From Herbaspirillum sp. WKF16 (lineage in GTDB: Bacteria; Pseudomonadota; Gammaproteobacteria; Burkholderiales; Burkholderiaceae_D), in NCBI RefSeq assembly GCF_028993615.1, contig NZ_CP118632.1, positions 248,001-312,000 on the forward strand: DNA of 64,000 nt. Reading direction: 5' to 3'. Shown in pieces: positions 41,877 through 51,432 of this stretch; the stretch's first letter is position 1, and each line of letters begins with the position of its first letter. The notes beneath the pieces were generated by a model. The model ran no database searches. It saw only the letters and a list, made by a program, of their open reading frames with translations, and was not told where the DNA came from. The position numbers and the translations under genes are program-made.

Positions 41877-43361
41877 ATGACCATCGCCGCCTCATTCTCC
41901 CCGCGCGACCTGCGCCAGAACGTCCTCGCCGGGTTGACTACTTCCTTCGCCCTGGTGCCCGAGTGCATCGCCTTCGCCCTGGTGGCGCAGTTGAATCCGC
42001 TGATGGGCCTGTACGGGGCCTTCTTCATTTGCACCATCACCGCCGTTTTCGGCGGCCGCCCCGGCATGATCTCGGGCGCCGCCGGTTCGATGGCGGTGGT
42101 GATCGTGGCGCTGGTGACGCAGCACGGCGCGCAGTACTTCCTCGCCACCGTGGTGTTGTCGGGCCTGATCATGCTGCTGTTCGGCGCGCTGCGGCTGGGC
42201 AAGCTGGTGCGCATGGTGCCGCATCCGGTGATGCTGGGCTTCGTCAACGGCCTTGCTATCGTGATCGCGCTGGCGCAGCTGGAGCACTTCCGCCACGACA
42301 CCGCCGCCGGCCCGCAATGGCTGCGGGGCGCGCCGCTGGCCATCATGCTGGGCCTGACGCTGCTGACCATGCTGGTGACCTGGCTGCTGCCGCGCGTGAC
42401 CAAGGCGGTGCCGCCGGCGCTGGCGGCCATCGTCGGTGTCGGCCTGCTGAGTCAGCTCGCCGGCATCGACACGCCGACCCTGGGCGACATGGCGAAGATC
42501 GCCGGCGGCCTGCCCATGTTCGAATTCCCCAAGGTGCCGCTGGACCTGGAGACGTTCAAGGTCATCGCGCCCTACGCGCTGCTGATGGCCATCGTCGGCT
42601 TGCTGGAGACCCTGCTTACCTTCAACCTCACCGACGAGATCACCGCCACCCGCGGCCAGCCCAACCGCGAATGCCTGGCGCTGGGCGCGGCCAACGTGGT
42701 GTCGGGCCTGTTCGGCGGCATGGGCGGCTGCGCCATGATCGGCCAAACCATGATCAACCTGGGCTCGGGCGGCCGCTCGCGCGTCTCGGGCGTGGTGGCG
42801 GGAGTGATGATCCTGCTCTTCATCCTGTTCCTGTCGCCGGCCATCGAGCGCATTCCGCTGGCAGCCCTGGCCGGGGTGATGTTCGTGGTGGCGCAGGAAA
42901 CCTTCGCCTGGGGCTCGTTGCGGGTGCTGGGGCGGGTGCCGAAGAACGACGCCATCGTGATCGTCGCCGTCACCGTCATCACGGTCTTCACCGATCTCGC
43001 GGTGGCGGTGCTGTGCGGCATCGTCATCGCCGCGCTGAACTTCGCCTGGCAGCATGCGCGCGAGATTCGCGCCGATGTCGCCGACGCCGGTGAGGGCGAA
43101 GGCCGGGTGCGCACCTACCTGCCGCACGGCACCTTGTTCTTCGCTTCCAGCGCGCATTTCCTGGAGTTGTTCGATCCGCAGGGCGACCCGCGCCAGGCGG
43201 TGCTGGATTGCCGCCACCTGCGGCTGGCCGACCACTCGGCGATCGCGGCGGTGCAGACGCTGTGCGAGCGCTATGCGCGCGCCGGCAAGGGCCTGCGCGT
43301 GACCGGCCTGTCCGCGCGTTGCCGCGAGCTGCTGCAGCGCGCCGGCGTCGAGCCGGCATGA
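41877..43361 (+). CDS. SulP-family inorganic anion transporter with STAS domain
   Basis: A 494-residue SLC26/SulP protein. The 12-14 transmembrane segments begin with TTSFALVPECIAFALVAQLNPLMGLYGAF, and the family signature ISGAAGSMAVVIVAL is present. A C-terminal STAS domain (about 400-490) includes TYLPHGTLFFASSAHFLELF and VLDCRHLRLADHSAI. These proteins transport sulfate, bicarbonate, C4-dicarboxylates or other anions; the substrate is not evident. ATG 41877 was chosen because the signature N-terminus MTIAASFSPRDLRQNVLAG begins there, although the frame is open from 41766. Confidence 0.92.
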   Translation: MTIAASFSPRDLRQNVLAGLTTSFALVPECIAFALVAQLNPLMGLYGAFFICTITAVFGGRPGMISGAAGSMAVVIVALVTQHGAQYFLATVVLSGLIMLLFGALRLGKLVRMVPHPVMLGFVNGLAIVIALAQLEHFRHDTAAGPQWLRGAPLAIMLGLTLLTMLVTWLLPRVTKAVPPALAAIVGVGLLSQLAGIDTPTLGDMAKIAGGLPMFEFPKVPLDLETFKVIAPYALLMAIVGLLETLLTFNLTDEITATRGQPNRECLALGAANVVSGLFGGMGGCAMIGQTMINLGSGGRSRVSGVVAGVMILLFILFLSPAIERIPLAALAGVMFVVAQETFAWGSLRVLGRVPKNDAIVIVAVTVITVFTDLAVAVLCGIVIAALNFAWQHAREIRADVADAGEGEGRVRTYLPHGTLFFASSAHFLELFDPQGDPRQAVLDCRHLRLADHSAIAAVQTLCERYARAGKGLRVTGLSARCRELLQRAGVEPA

Positions 43362-43386
43362 GCCTGCGGCGCTATCGGCCGCGGCC

Positions 43387-43409
43387 ATAAAAAAACCCGC
43401 CGGAGGCGG
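43387..43409 (-). terminator. Terminator of the minus-strand DUF1993/efflux region
   Basis: CCCGCC/GGCGGG stem with a 3-nt loop (about 43396-43410). On the minus strand it is followed by a seven-T run. Confidence 0.8.
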
Positions 43410-43438
43410 GCAAGTACCACGGGAAACACTTTTCACGC

Positions 43439-43470
43439 ACGGCCCGCATCGCAAGACGCGGGCCGTTTCT
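43439..43470 (+). terminator. Terminator of sulP
   Basis: ACGGCCCGC (43439-43447) pairs with GCGGGCCGT (43458-43466) around a 10-nt loop, followed by TTTCT. Confidence 0.65.
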
Positions 43471-43483
43471 CATTGCGTATTCA

Positions 43484-43987
43484 TCACAGGCCGAGATAAT
43501 CCAGCTTGCCCAGCTTGACGCCCTTGTGGCGCAGGATGCCGTAGGCGGTCACCACATGGAACATGAAGTTGGGCAGGCCGAAGTGGGTCAGGTAGGTCTG
43601 CCCGCTCATCAGCTGCTCTTCGCCGCGCAGCATCATCTTCACTTCGCGCGTTTCCTGGCCGTCGATGGCGTCGGCGGGAATGCCCTCGAGAAAGCGGATG
43701 GTCTTGTCGATGCGCGCCTGCAGTTCGTCGAAGCTGGTCTCGTCGTCGGGGAAGTTCGGCGCGGCCAGGGCCGAGAGCCGGCTGGCGGTGGCCTTGGCGG
43801 TATCGCTGGCGCGCTGGATCTGGGCCGACAGCGGATACATGTCGTCGAACAGGCGCGCGCCGATCAGCTCGGCGGGTTCCAGCTGGTGCTCGTCGGCGTG
43901 CTGTTCGGCCTTATCGAGCAGGGTGGAAAGGGTTTGCAGGCCGCGGATCAGGAGCGGGATGCTGGCTTGGTGCAGGGTGATGGACAT
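43484..43987 (-). CDS. DUF1993 family protein
   Basis: A 167-residue protein with the DUF1993 layout: MSITLHQASIPLLIRGLQTLSTLLDKAEQHA at the start, then LIGARLFDDMYPLSAQIQRASDTAKA, and FHVVTAYGILRHKGVKLGKLDYLG at the end. This is a four-helix bundle family related in shape to DinB proteins; function unknown. The longer frame to 44080 has no coding character, and ATG 43987 has AGAGAG before it. It is on the same strand as, and 98 bp beyond, the efflux outer-membrane channel gene. Confidence 0.88.
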   Translation of the reverse strand: MSITLHQASIPLLIRGLQTLSTLLDKAEQHADEHQLEPAELIGARLFDDMYPLSAQIQRASDTAKATASRLSALAAPNFPDDETSFDELQARIDKTIRFLEGIPADAIDGQETREVKMMLRGEEQLMSGQTYLTHFGLPNFMFHVVTAYGILRHKGVKLGKLDYLGL

Positions 43988-44085
43988 GGCGTTCTCTCTC
44001 TTCTCTATCTCGTGGATGGACTGCTTGGTTTTTGCCGCCGCCCTCCCGGCGGATCGCGTCGGGAGGGCGGCATGGCGCATCGGTC

Positions 44086-45588
44086 TTACTTCGACGACAG
44101 CTGCGTCGGCGCCGCCGCGCCCCAGCCGCCGCCCAGCGCGCGGATCAGGTTCACGGTGGAGCGGGCGCGTTCGCCATCCAGCGTGACCGAGGCGCGCTGC
44201 TGCTGCAGCACGGTGCGGTCGGCGTCGATCACGGCGAAGTAGCTGACCGCGCCTTCCTGGTACTGCGTGTGCGACAGCTTGGCGGCGCGCGCGGAGGCGG
44301 CGACGGCGTCGTCCTGCGCGCGGCTCTGGTCGCCCAGGATGCGCAGGTTGGCCAGGTTGTCTTCCACTTCGCGGAAGGCGTTCAGGACCGTGCCGCGATA
44401 GGTCGCCACCTGCTCTTCATAGCTGGCGCGGGCGCGGTCGACGCCGGCCTGGCGGCGGCCGCCATCGAACAGCGGCATGGACAGCGCGGTGCCCACCAGC
44501 GGGCCCAGCAGGAAGGTGCGGCTGGACCAGTTGAACAAATCGCCCAGTTGCGCCGACTCGTAGCCCAGGCCGCCGGTCAGGTTCAGGGCCGGGAAGAAGG
44601 CCGACTTGGCCACGCCGATGCGGGCGTTGGCCGCCGCCATCGAACGCTCGGCGGCGGCGATGTCGGGGCGGCGCTCCAGCAGCGTCGAGGGCAGGCCGGC
44701 CGGCACCGCCAGGCTCAGGCGGGTCAGCGCGCGCGCCGGCAGCGAGAACTCGGCCGGGGTGCTGCCCAGCAGGATCGCCAGCGCGTGTTCGGCGGTGGCG
44801 CGCTGACGCGTGATGCCGAGCGCTTCCGATTGGGCCGAGGCCAGCTCGGACTTGGCGCGCGCCACATCGACCTCGCTGATGTCGCCCGCATCGAAGCGGC
44901 GCTGCACCAGGCGCAGCGATTCCTCGCGCAGCTTCACCGTGCCGCTGTAGAGCTCCAGCGCCGCATCCAGCTCGCGCACCAGGAAGTATTGCTGGGCGAC
45001 GTCGGCCTGAAGCGCCAGGAGCACCGAGTGGAACAGCGCCTCGCTGCGCTGGGCGTCGGCGGTGGCGGCGTCGACGTTGGAAGCGACGCGGCCGAACAGG
45101 TCGACCTCATACGACACGTTGACCTGGGCGCGATACAGCGTCGAGGGCTGGGTGTTGGCGTCGGCCGGCAAGCCTTGCGAAGCCGGCGACGGGCGCTGGC
45201 GGGTGGCGCCCAGGCCGGCGTCCACCTGCGGGAAGTAGCCCGAGCGGGCATCCTTGGTCAGGGCGCGCGCCTGGCCCAGGCGCGCGGCGGCCGCCTTCAG
45301 GTCCTGGTTGGCTTGCTGGGCGCGGTCTTCCAGCGCGTTCAGGCTGTCGTCGCCGAAGATCTTCCACCATTCGCCGCGGGCGATGTCTTCCGACGGCGCG
45401 GCGGCCTTCCACTGGCTGCCGTTCTCGCCGGCCTGCGGGCCGGCTTCCTTGAAGGCGGCCGGGGTGTCGACCGCGGGGCGCTCGTAGGTCGGCGCCAGCG
45501 AGCAGCCTGCCAGCACCAGCAGCGCCGCCAGCAGGGCCGAACCGATGCGCACCGGGCGCAGCAGGGAGTTCATGTTGAGTGCATTCAT
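44086..45588 (-). CDS. RND efflux outer-membrane lipoprotein (NodT/OprM family)
   Basis: A 500-residue TolC-like channel. The lipobox VLAGC at about residues 25-29 predicts lipid attachment at Cys29. Two OEP domains follow, each with the helical barrel pattern, such as YFLVRELDAALELYSGTVKLREESLRLVQRRFDAGD and ARIGVAKSAFFPALNLTGGLGYES. It forms the outer-membrane duct of the tripartite pump. It is last of the four-gene minus-strand operon (hydrolase, adaptor, pump, channel), 30 bp beyond the pump gene. Confidence 0.93.
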   Translation of the reverse strand: MNALNMNSLLRPVRIGSALLAALLVLAGCSLAPTYERPAVDTPAAFKEAGPQAGENGSQWKAAAPSEDIARGEWWKIFGDDSLNALEDRAQQANQDLKAAAARLGQARALTKDARSGYFPQVDAGLGATRQRPSPASQGLPADANTQPSTLYRAQVNVSYEVDLFGRVASNVDAATADAQRSEALFHSVLLALQADVAQQYFLVRELDAALELYSGTVKLREESLRLVQRRFDAGDISEVDVARAKSELASAQSEALGITRQRATAEHALAILLGSTPAEFSLPARALTRLSLAVPAGLPSTLLERRPDIAAAERSMAAANARIGVAKSAFFPALNLTGGLGYESAQLGDLFNWSSRTFLLGPLVGTALSMPLFDGGRRQAGVDRARASYEEQVATYRGTVLNAFREVEDNLANLRILGDQSRAQDDAVAASARAAKLSHTQYQEGAVSYFAVIDADRTVLQQQRASVTLDGERARSTVNLIRALGGGWGAAAPTQLSSK

Positions 45589-45618
45589 TTTCTTGCTCCA
45601 ATAATCGTCTGGCGGGGA

Positions 45619-48600
45619 TCAGCGGTGGTCCTGCGAACCCGGGGCATGCGCCGCTTGCGGCACGTGCGAGCCGGCGGTCATCGGCGCCTCATGATGCGAG
45701 GCCGAATGCAGCGCGCGGCGGTCGATGGTACGCAGCAGCACGTAGAACACCGGGGTCAGGAACAGGCCGAACAGCGTCACGCCCAGCATGCCGAAGAACA
45801 CCGCGATGCCCATCGCATGGCGCATTTCCGAACCGGCGCCGGAGGAGGTCACCAGCGGTACCACGCCCATGATGAAGGCGATCGAGGTCATCAGGATCGG
45901 ACGCAGGCGCAGGCGGCTGGATTCGATCGCGGCCTGCACCGCGGTGCGGCCCTGCATTTCCAGTTCGCGGGCGAATTCCACGATCAGGATCGCGTTCTTC
46001 GCCGACAGGCCCACCAGCACCATCAAGCCGATCTGGGTGAAGATGTTGTTGTCTCCCTTGGTCAGCCAGACGCCGGCCAGCGCCGCCAGGATGCTCATGG
46101 GAACGATCAGGATCACCGCCAGCGGCAGGGTCAGGCTTTCATACAGCGCGGCCAGCACCAGGAACACCAGCAGCACGCTGATCGGGAACACCCACACGCC
46201 GGCATTGCCCGCAAGGATCTTCTGGTAGGTCAGGTCGGTCCATTCGAACTTCACGCCGCGCGGCAGGGTGGCTGCGGCCACGCGTTCGGCCGCGGCTTGC
46301 GCCTGGTCCGACGAGTAGCCCGGCGCCGGGCCGCCGTTGATGTCGGCGGCGGTGTAGCCGTTGTAGCGCACCACCATTTCGGGGCCGAAGGTCTGCTTGA
46401 CCTTCACCACCGACGACAGCGGCACCATTTCGCCGGCGTCGTTGCGGGTCTTCAGCTGCAGGATGTCCTCGGCCTTGGCGCGGAAGGGCGCATCAGCCTG
46501 GGCGCGTACCTGATAGACGCGGCCGAAGCGGTTGAAGTCGTTGACGTACAGCGAACCCAGGTAGATCTGCATGGTGTTGAACACGTCGGTCACCGGGATG
46601 CCGAGCTGCTTGGCCTTGACGCGGTCCAGGTCGACGTCCAGCTGCGGCACGTTGATCTGGTAGCTGGAGAACATCGGGCCCAGCGCCGGTTCCTTGGCGG
46701 CGGCGGCCATGAAGGCCTTGGCTGCCTTGTCCAGCTCGGCATAGCCGACGGCGTCGCGGTCTTCGATCTGCATCTTGAAGCCGCCCAGGGTGCCCAGGCC
46801 CATCACCGGCGGCGGCGGGAACACGGCGGTGAAGGCTTCCTTGATGCCGCCGAACTTTTTGTTGAGCGAGGCGGCGATGGCGTTGCCCGACAGTTCCTTG
46901 CCCTTGCGTTCCTCGAAGGGCTTCAGGCCCACGAAGACGATGCCGGCCGAGGAGCTGTTGGTGAAGCCGTTGATCGACAGGCCGGGGAAGGCGATGGCGC
47001 TCTGCACGCCGGGTTCCTTCAGCATGATGTCGCTCATCTTGCGCATCACTTCTTCGCTGCGGTCGATCGAGGCGCCGTTGGGCAGCTGGGCGAAGGCCAC
47101 CAGGTATTGCTTGTCCTGGCCCGGCACGAAGCCGCCCGGCACGATGTAGGAGATGCCCAGGGTGGCGGCCAGCAGCAGCACGTACACGCCCATGGTCGAA
47201 CCCTTGCGCTTGATTACGCCGGTCACGCCGTGGCCGTACTTGTCCGAGGCGCGGTTGAAGAAGCGGTTGAAGCGGATGAAGAAGCCGCCCAGGAAGCGGT
47301 CCATCACGCGGGTCAGCCAGTCCGGCTTGTCGCCGTGACCCTTGAGCAGCATGGCGGCCAGCGCCGGCGACAGGGTCAGCGAGTTGAAGGCCGAGATCAC
47401 GGTCGAGATCGCGATCGTCATGGCGAACTGCTTGTAGAACTGTCCGGTCAGGCCGGTCATGAAGGCCAGCGGCACGAACACGGCCACCAGGGTCAGCGCG
47501 ATGGCGATGATCGGGCCCGACACTTCCTGCATGGCGCGGTAGGTCGCATCGCGCGGCGAGAGTCCCGCCCCGATGTTGCGCTCCACGTTTTCCACCACCA
47601 CGATGGCGTCATCGACCACGATACCGATCGCCAGCACCATGCCGAACAGCGACAGCGCGTTGATGGTGTAACCGAAGCCCAGCATCAGCGAGAACGTACC
47701 GATGATGGAGACCGGCACCGCCAGGAGCGGAATCACCGAGGCGCGCCAGGTCTGCAGGAAGATGATCACCACGATCACCACCAGCGCGATGGCTTCCAGC
47801 AGGGTGTGCACCACCGCTTCGATGGAAGCGCGCACGAACTGGGTCGGGTCGTACACGATGCTGTATTGCACCGAGCTGGGGAAGTCGGCCGACAATTCCT
47901 TCATCGCCGCGCGCACCTGGGTGGAGACGTCCAGCGCGTTGGCGCCGGGCGCCTGGAAGATGGGGATGGCCACCGCCGGCTTGTTGTCCAGCAGCGAGCG
48001 CAGGCCGTATTCGGACGCGGCCAGCTCCACGCGGGCGACGTCGCCCAGCTTGGTGGTGGAGCCGTTGGGCTGGGCCTTGAGGATGATGTCGCGGAACTCG
48101 GCTTCGGTCTTCAGGCGGCCTTGCGCATTCACCGACAATTGCAGCGGGGTGTCGGGCGAGCTGGGCGACTGGCCGATCACGCCGGCGGCGACCTGCACGT
48201 TCTGTTCGCGAATCGACTTGATGACGTCGGAGGCGGTCAGGCCGCGCTGCGCCACCTTGTTCGGATCCAGCCAGACGCGCATGGCGTAGTTGCCCGAGCC
48301 GAACAGGCCCACTTCACCCACGCCCTGGATGCGCGCCAGGCGGTCCTTGACGTTCAGGACCGCGTAGTTGCGCAGGTAGGTGGTGTCGTAGCGGTTGTCG
48401 GGCGAGATCAGGTGGACCACCATGGTCAGCGTGGGCGACGACTTCAGGGTCGTCACGCCCAGGCGCTGCACGTCTTCCGGCAGGCGCGGCAGCGCTTGCG
48501 AGACGCGGTTCTGCACCAGCTGCTGGGCCTTGTCGGGGTCGACGCCCAGGCGGAAGTTGACGGTGATGGTCAGGTTGCCGTCGCTGTTGGCCTGCGACTG

Positions 48601-48840
48601 CATGTACAGCATGTTTTCCACGCCGTTGATCTGCTCTTCCAGCGGGGAGGCCACGGTTTCGGCGATCACCTTGGGGTTGGCGCCGGGATACTGCGCGCGC
48701 ACCACCACCGAGGGCGGCACCACTTCGGGGTATTCCGAAATGGGCAGCTGGAACATGGCCAGCACGCCGCCCAACAGCAGCAGTATCGACAGCACGCCCG
48801 CGAAGATCGGGCGGTCGATAAAGAATTTAGAGATGTTCAT
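45619..48840 (-). CDS. HAE1-family RND efflux pump, inner-membrane permease
   Basis: A 1073-residue RND permease with the two-fold 6+6 transmembrane pattern and large periplasmic loops. The first-half motif GIVVDDAIVVVENVERN carries the proton-relay Asp pair of transmembrane segment 4. The N-terminus MNISKFFIDRPIFAGVLSILL is that of AcrB/MexB-type HAE1 pumps for hydrophobic drugs. The C-terminal tail is His-rich. It works with the adaptor (94 bp upstream) and the channel (30 bp downstream). The substrate range cannot be told from sequence. Confidence 0.95.
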   Translation of the reverse strand: MNISKFFIDRPIFAGVLSILLLLGGVLAMFQLPISEYPEVVPPSVVVRAQYPGANPKVIAETVASPLEEQINGVENMLYMQSQANSDGNLTITVNFRLGVDPDKAQQLVQNRVSQALPRLPEDVQRLGVTTLKSSPTLTMVVHLISPDNRYDTTYLRNYAVLNVKDRLARIQGVGEVGLFGSGNYAMRVWLDPNKVAQRGLTASDVIKSIREQNVQVAAGVIGQSPSSPDTPLQLSVNAQGRLKTEAEFRDIILKAQPNGSTTKLGDVARVELAASEYGLRSLLDNKPAVAIPIFQAPGANALDVSTQVRAAMKELSADFPSSVQYSIVYDPTQFVRASIEAVVHTLLEAIALVVIVVIIFLQTWRASVIPLLAVPVSIIGTFSLMLGFGYTINALSLFGMVLAIGIVVDDAIVVVENVERNIGAGLSPRDATYRAMQEVSGPIIAIALTLVAVFVPLAFMTGLTGQFYKQFAMTIAISTVISAFNSLTLSPALAAMLLKGHGDKPDWLTRVMDRFLGGFFIRFNRFFNRASDKYGHGVTGVIKRKGSTMGVYVLLLAATLGISYIVPGGFVPGQDKQYLVAFAQLPNGASIDRSEEVMRKMSDIMLKEPGVQSAIAFPGLSINGFTNSSSAGIVFVGLKPFEERKGKELSGNAIAASLNKKFGGIKEAFTAVFPPPPVMGLGTLGGFKMQIEDRDAVGYAELDKAAKAFMAAAAKEPALGPMFSSYQINVPQLDVDLDRVKAKQLGIPVTDVFNTMQIYLGSLYVNDFNRFGRVYQVRAQADAPFRAKAEDILQLKTRNDAGEMVPLSSVVKVKQTFGPEMVVRYNGYTAADINGGPAPGYSSDQAQAAAERVAAATLPRGVKFEWTDLTYQKILAGNAGVWVFPISVLLVFLVLAALYESLTLPLAVILIVPMSILAALAGVWLTKGDNNIFTQIGLMVLVGLSAKNAILIVEFARELEMQGRTAVQAAIESSRLRLRPILMTSIAFIMGVVPLVTSSGAGSEMRHAMGIAVFFGMLGVTLFGLFLTPVFYVLLRTIDRRALHSASHHEAPMTAGSHVPQAAHAPGSQDHR

Positions 48841-48935
48841 GAGGGTTCCTTGTCAGCTTTTCGGGGATGCAACGATCCTGGCGGCGGGCATCCCGCAGCT
48901 TGTTTTTCCTGAATGCGAGAACTGCTGTGGGGCGA

Positions 48936-50147
48936 TCAGGCCTTGCCGTCGGCCGGCTTGCCGGCATCGGCGCTCTTGGCCTCGGGCTGCATCGGCACCA
49001 CGGTCGGGGCGATGGCGTCGCCCGGACGGATGCGCTGCAAGCCGTTGACCACCACGCGTTCACCCGACTTCAAACCGCTTTCGATCACCACCAGGCCATC
49101 CTGGCCGGCGCCTACGTGGACCTGGCGATAGTTCGCGTGGTTGTCCTTGTCGGCCACCATGACGAAGCGCTTGTCCTGGTCGGTGCCGAGCGCCTTTTCA
49201 TCGATCAGCACGGCGTCGTGCGGAGCGCCGCCGCCCAGTCGCACGCGGGCGTACAGGCCGGGGATCAGCTGGCCGTCGGCGTTGTCGAACACGGCGCGCA
49301 CGCGGATGGTGCCGGAGGCGGTGTCGAGGCGGTTGTCGATCGAGCCGACGCGGCCGCGGCGCGAGTAGCCGTCTTCATTGGCCAGGCCCAGGTCGACCGG
49401 AACCGTGGTGCCGGAGGCGCGCGCCGGGTTCACGTACTTCAGGAAGCTTTGCTCGTCGACATCGAACGAGGCGTAGACCTTGGCCACCGAGACCAGCGTG
49501 GTCAGCGGGGCATTGGCCGAACCCGGGTTGACCACGTTGCCCACGGTGACTTCGGCGCGCGAGATGCGGCCCGACACCGGCGCGGTGATCTGGGTGTATT
49601 CCAGGTTCAGGCGGGCGGCGCGCACGGCGGCCTTGGCGGCGGCCACGTTGGCGGCGGCTTCACGGGCGGCGTTCTGCTTTTCCTCGAAGTCGCGCTTGGC
49701 GATGGCGTTGTCGCCCAGCAGGCGCTGGCCGCGCGCCAGGTCGGTGGAGGTGTAGCCGGCGCGGGCTTCGGCGCCGGCCAGCTGCGCTTCGGTGCGGGCC
49801 ACTTCAGCGGCGTAGGGGCGCGGGTCGATGGTGAACAGCACCTCGCCCTTCTTGACCAGGGCGCCGTCCTTGAAGTGCACCTGGGTCAGCGTGCCGCCGA
49901 CCAGCGGACGCACTTCGACGCGGTCCACCGCTTCGATGCGGCCGGAATAGGCTTGCCAGTCGATGATCTGGCGGCTGACCACTTCGGCCACGTCGACCGG
50001 CGCGGCTTGCGGCGCGGGGGCGGCGTGGGCGTCCGAGCTGGCCGAGATGCCGACGGCGGAAATGGCGCCGCCGACCGTCAGGGCGATGACGGCCAGCACG
50101 GTGGCGGTGAGTGCGAAGCGCTTGCGTAAGGTAGTGGGGCTGTTCAT
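48936..50147 (-). CDS. RND efflux periplasmic adaptor (membrane fusion protein)
   Basis: A 403-residue adaptor. An N-terminal signal/anchor segment (ATVLAVIALTVGGAISAVG) precedes the barrel-sandwich and hairpin regions: RIEAVDRVEVRPLVGGTLTQVHFKDGALVKKGEVLFTIDPRPY, then the alpha-hairpin and APVSGRISRAEVTVGNVV. A poly-Ala/Pro segment follows the anchor, and the tail is Lys/Pro-rich. ATG 50147 has GAGGACAAG upstream and lies 10 bp after the hydrolase stop codon, so the genes are probably coupled. It bridges pump and channel. Confidence 0.93.
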   Translation of the reverse strand: MNSPTTLRKRFALTATVLAVIALTVGGAISAVGISASSDAHAAPAPQAAPVDVAEVVSRQIIDWQAYSGRIEAVDRVEVRPLVGGTLTQVHFKDGALVKKGEVLFTIDPRPYAAEVARTEAQLAGAEARAGYTSTDLARGQRLLGDNAIAKRDFEEKQNAAREAAANVAAAKAAVRAARLNLEYTQITAPVSGRISRAEVTVGNVVNPGSANAPLTTLVSVAKVYASFDVDEQSFLKYVNPARASGTTVPVDLGLANEDGYSRRGRVGSIDNRLDTASGTIRVRAVFDNADGQLIPGLYARVRLGGGAPHDAVLIDEKALGTDQDKRFVMVADKDNHANYRQVHVGAGQDGLVVIESGLKSGERVVVNGLQRIRPGDAIAPTVVPMQPEAKSADAGKPADGKA

Positions 50148-50157
50148 GTTCTTGTCC

Positions 50158-51105
50158 TCAGAGTGTTGGAGTAGGTTGAAGGGTGAACGGGGAGTAATCG
50201 GTGTTGTTGTCATCGTCGCGATGGTTCCGGGCAAAACGGCAGCGCAGGAAATTCACGATCTCTTTGAGCAGCGGGATATGCGTGCGCAGCGCGCCGTGCG
50301 TGATGCCGGCAAAGCGCGACACCTGGGTGTGCACGCCGGCCAGGATCAGGCTCGATGCGTACTTCTCGGCCTCCGGGCACAGCACGTCGCGCTCGGCCGT
50401 GGCGATGAAGGCGGCCGGCAGGCCCGCCAGCCGGCTCACTTCCAGTGGCGCGGCATACGGGTGCAGGCGCTGCATGGTCTGCGGCAGGTACTGGCGATAG
50501 AAGGCGGCGCATTTCTCGACGGTCAGGTCCGACTTCAGGCGCGCGGCATCGCCCACCATGCGCATGCTGGGGTCGAGCATCGGGCTGATCAGCACCTGGG
50601 CCGCCAGCGGCTTGTGGCAGCGGTCGCGCGTCATCAGCGTCAGGCTGACCGCCAGGCCGCCGCCGGCATCGTCGCCGGCGGCGACGATGCGGTCGACGTC
50701 CACATTCAGTTCAGCGGCGTTCTTGCAGGCCCAGACGGCGGCGGCGTAAGCGTCTTCCGGCGCTGCCGGGAAAGGCTTGGCCGGGGCCAGCGAGTAGCCC
50801 ACCGAGAGCACCACGCTGTCGCTATAGCGGGCGATGAAGCCGGCCGTCGCATCGGCGTCGTCCAGCGAGCCGCTGACGAAGCCGCCGCCGTGGAAATACA
50901 GCACCAGGGGGCGCTTCGGGCCGGCTTGCGCGCCATCCTGCGCCGGATCGTAGAGACGCACGGGGATGCGTCCCAGCGGGCCGGGGACGAAGAAATTGCG
51001 GATGTTGAGGGAATGCGAGCCTTGCATGATGAGCGCCTGGGCCGAAGCCACCTGTCCTAAGTTGAAGCGGATTGTGCGCCACAGCACGGTCTCAAATAAA
51101 CACAT
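50158..51105 (-). CDS. HSL-family alpha/beta hydrolase with Asp in place of the nucleophile Ser
   Basis: A roughly 315-residue alpha/beta-hydrolase. The oxyanion motif HGGG is in VLYFHGGGFVSGSLDD. The nucleophile elbow, normally GDSAGG in hormone-sensitive-lipase-family enzymes, reads GDDAGG here (AAGDDAGGGLAVSL). The acid Asp (TAERDVLCPEAEKYA) and the His (ITHGAL) are in place. The start is uncertain: ATG 51105 was chosen because an AT-rich promoter-like stretch precedes it, but the frame is open to ATG 51363 (401 residues) and beyond. Its stop is 10 bp before the adaptor start, so it is the first gene of the efflux operon. The missing Ser suggests a pseudoenzyme or an Asp-nucleophile enzyme. 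Confidence 0.8.
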   Translation of the reverse strand: MCLFETVLWRTIRFNLGQVASAQALIMQGSHSLNIRNFFVPGPLGRIPVRLYDPAQDGAQAGPKRPLVLYFHGGGFVSGSLDDADATAGFIARYSDSVVLSVGYSLAPAKPFPAAPEDAYAAAVWACKNAAELNVDVDRIVAAGDDAGGGLAVSLTLMTRDRCHKPLAAQVLISPMLDPSMRMVGDAARLKSDLTVEKCAAFYRQYLPQTMQRLHPYAAPLEVSRLAGLPAAFIATAERDVLCPEAEKYASSLILAGVHTQVSRFAGITHGALRTHIPLLKEIVNFLRCRFARNHRDDDNNTDYSPFTLQPTPTL

Positions 51106-51432
51106 ATAATCCAACAACACTGTTCGCCAACTCCGAACAATCGCGGTATCGATATTCGCCAGAATGCGGCCCAACAGGGCCGAAAAGACAAGGTCGAAGC
51201 CGTCGGTCAGGGCCTTCGCCAGCCGGTCCCAGCCCTGAGCGGGAAACTTGATTTTTCCCACCGTTGGCGTAATTTGTATGGAATTGCCATGGTTTTCGCC
51301 GAGATAGGCGTTGAACCATCCAGGCAGGGCAAGCCGGCGCGCCGGGGGTGGCGCGTTGTGCATACCGGCATTGCATGCGCCCCCGCTTGCCGCATCGGTT
51401 TCGCCCCGATTCGCGGTTGAAAGGAGAGAGCG
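51106..51432. other. 327-bp divergent region between the hydrolase/efflux operon and its LysR gene
   Basis: AT-rich near 51090-51300 compared with its neighbours. It could hold promoters for both directions, or the first 86 codons of the hydrolase if ATG 51363 is used. No clear operator palindrome was seen. Confidence 0.4.

Noticed and set aside
44032..48912. 1626-codon plus-strand open frame opposite the efflux genes
   Set aside because: Mirror of three well-supported minus-strand genes. The product is Gly/His/Arg/Gln-rich without any domain, as expected for the antisense of GC-rich codons.
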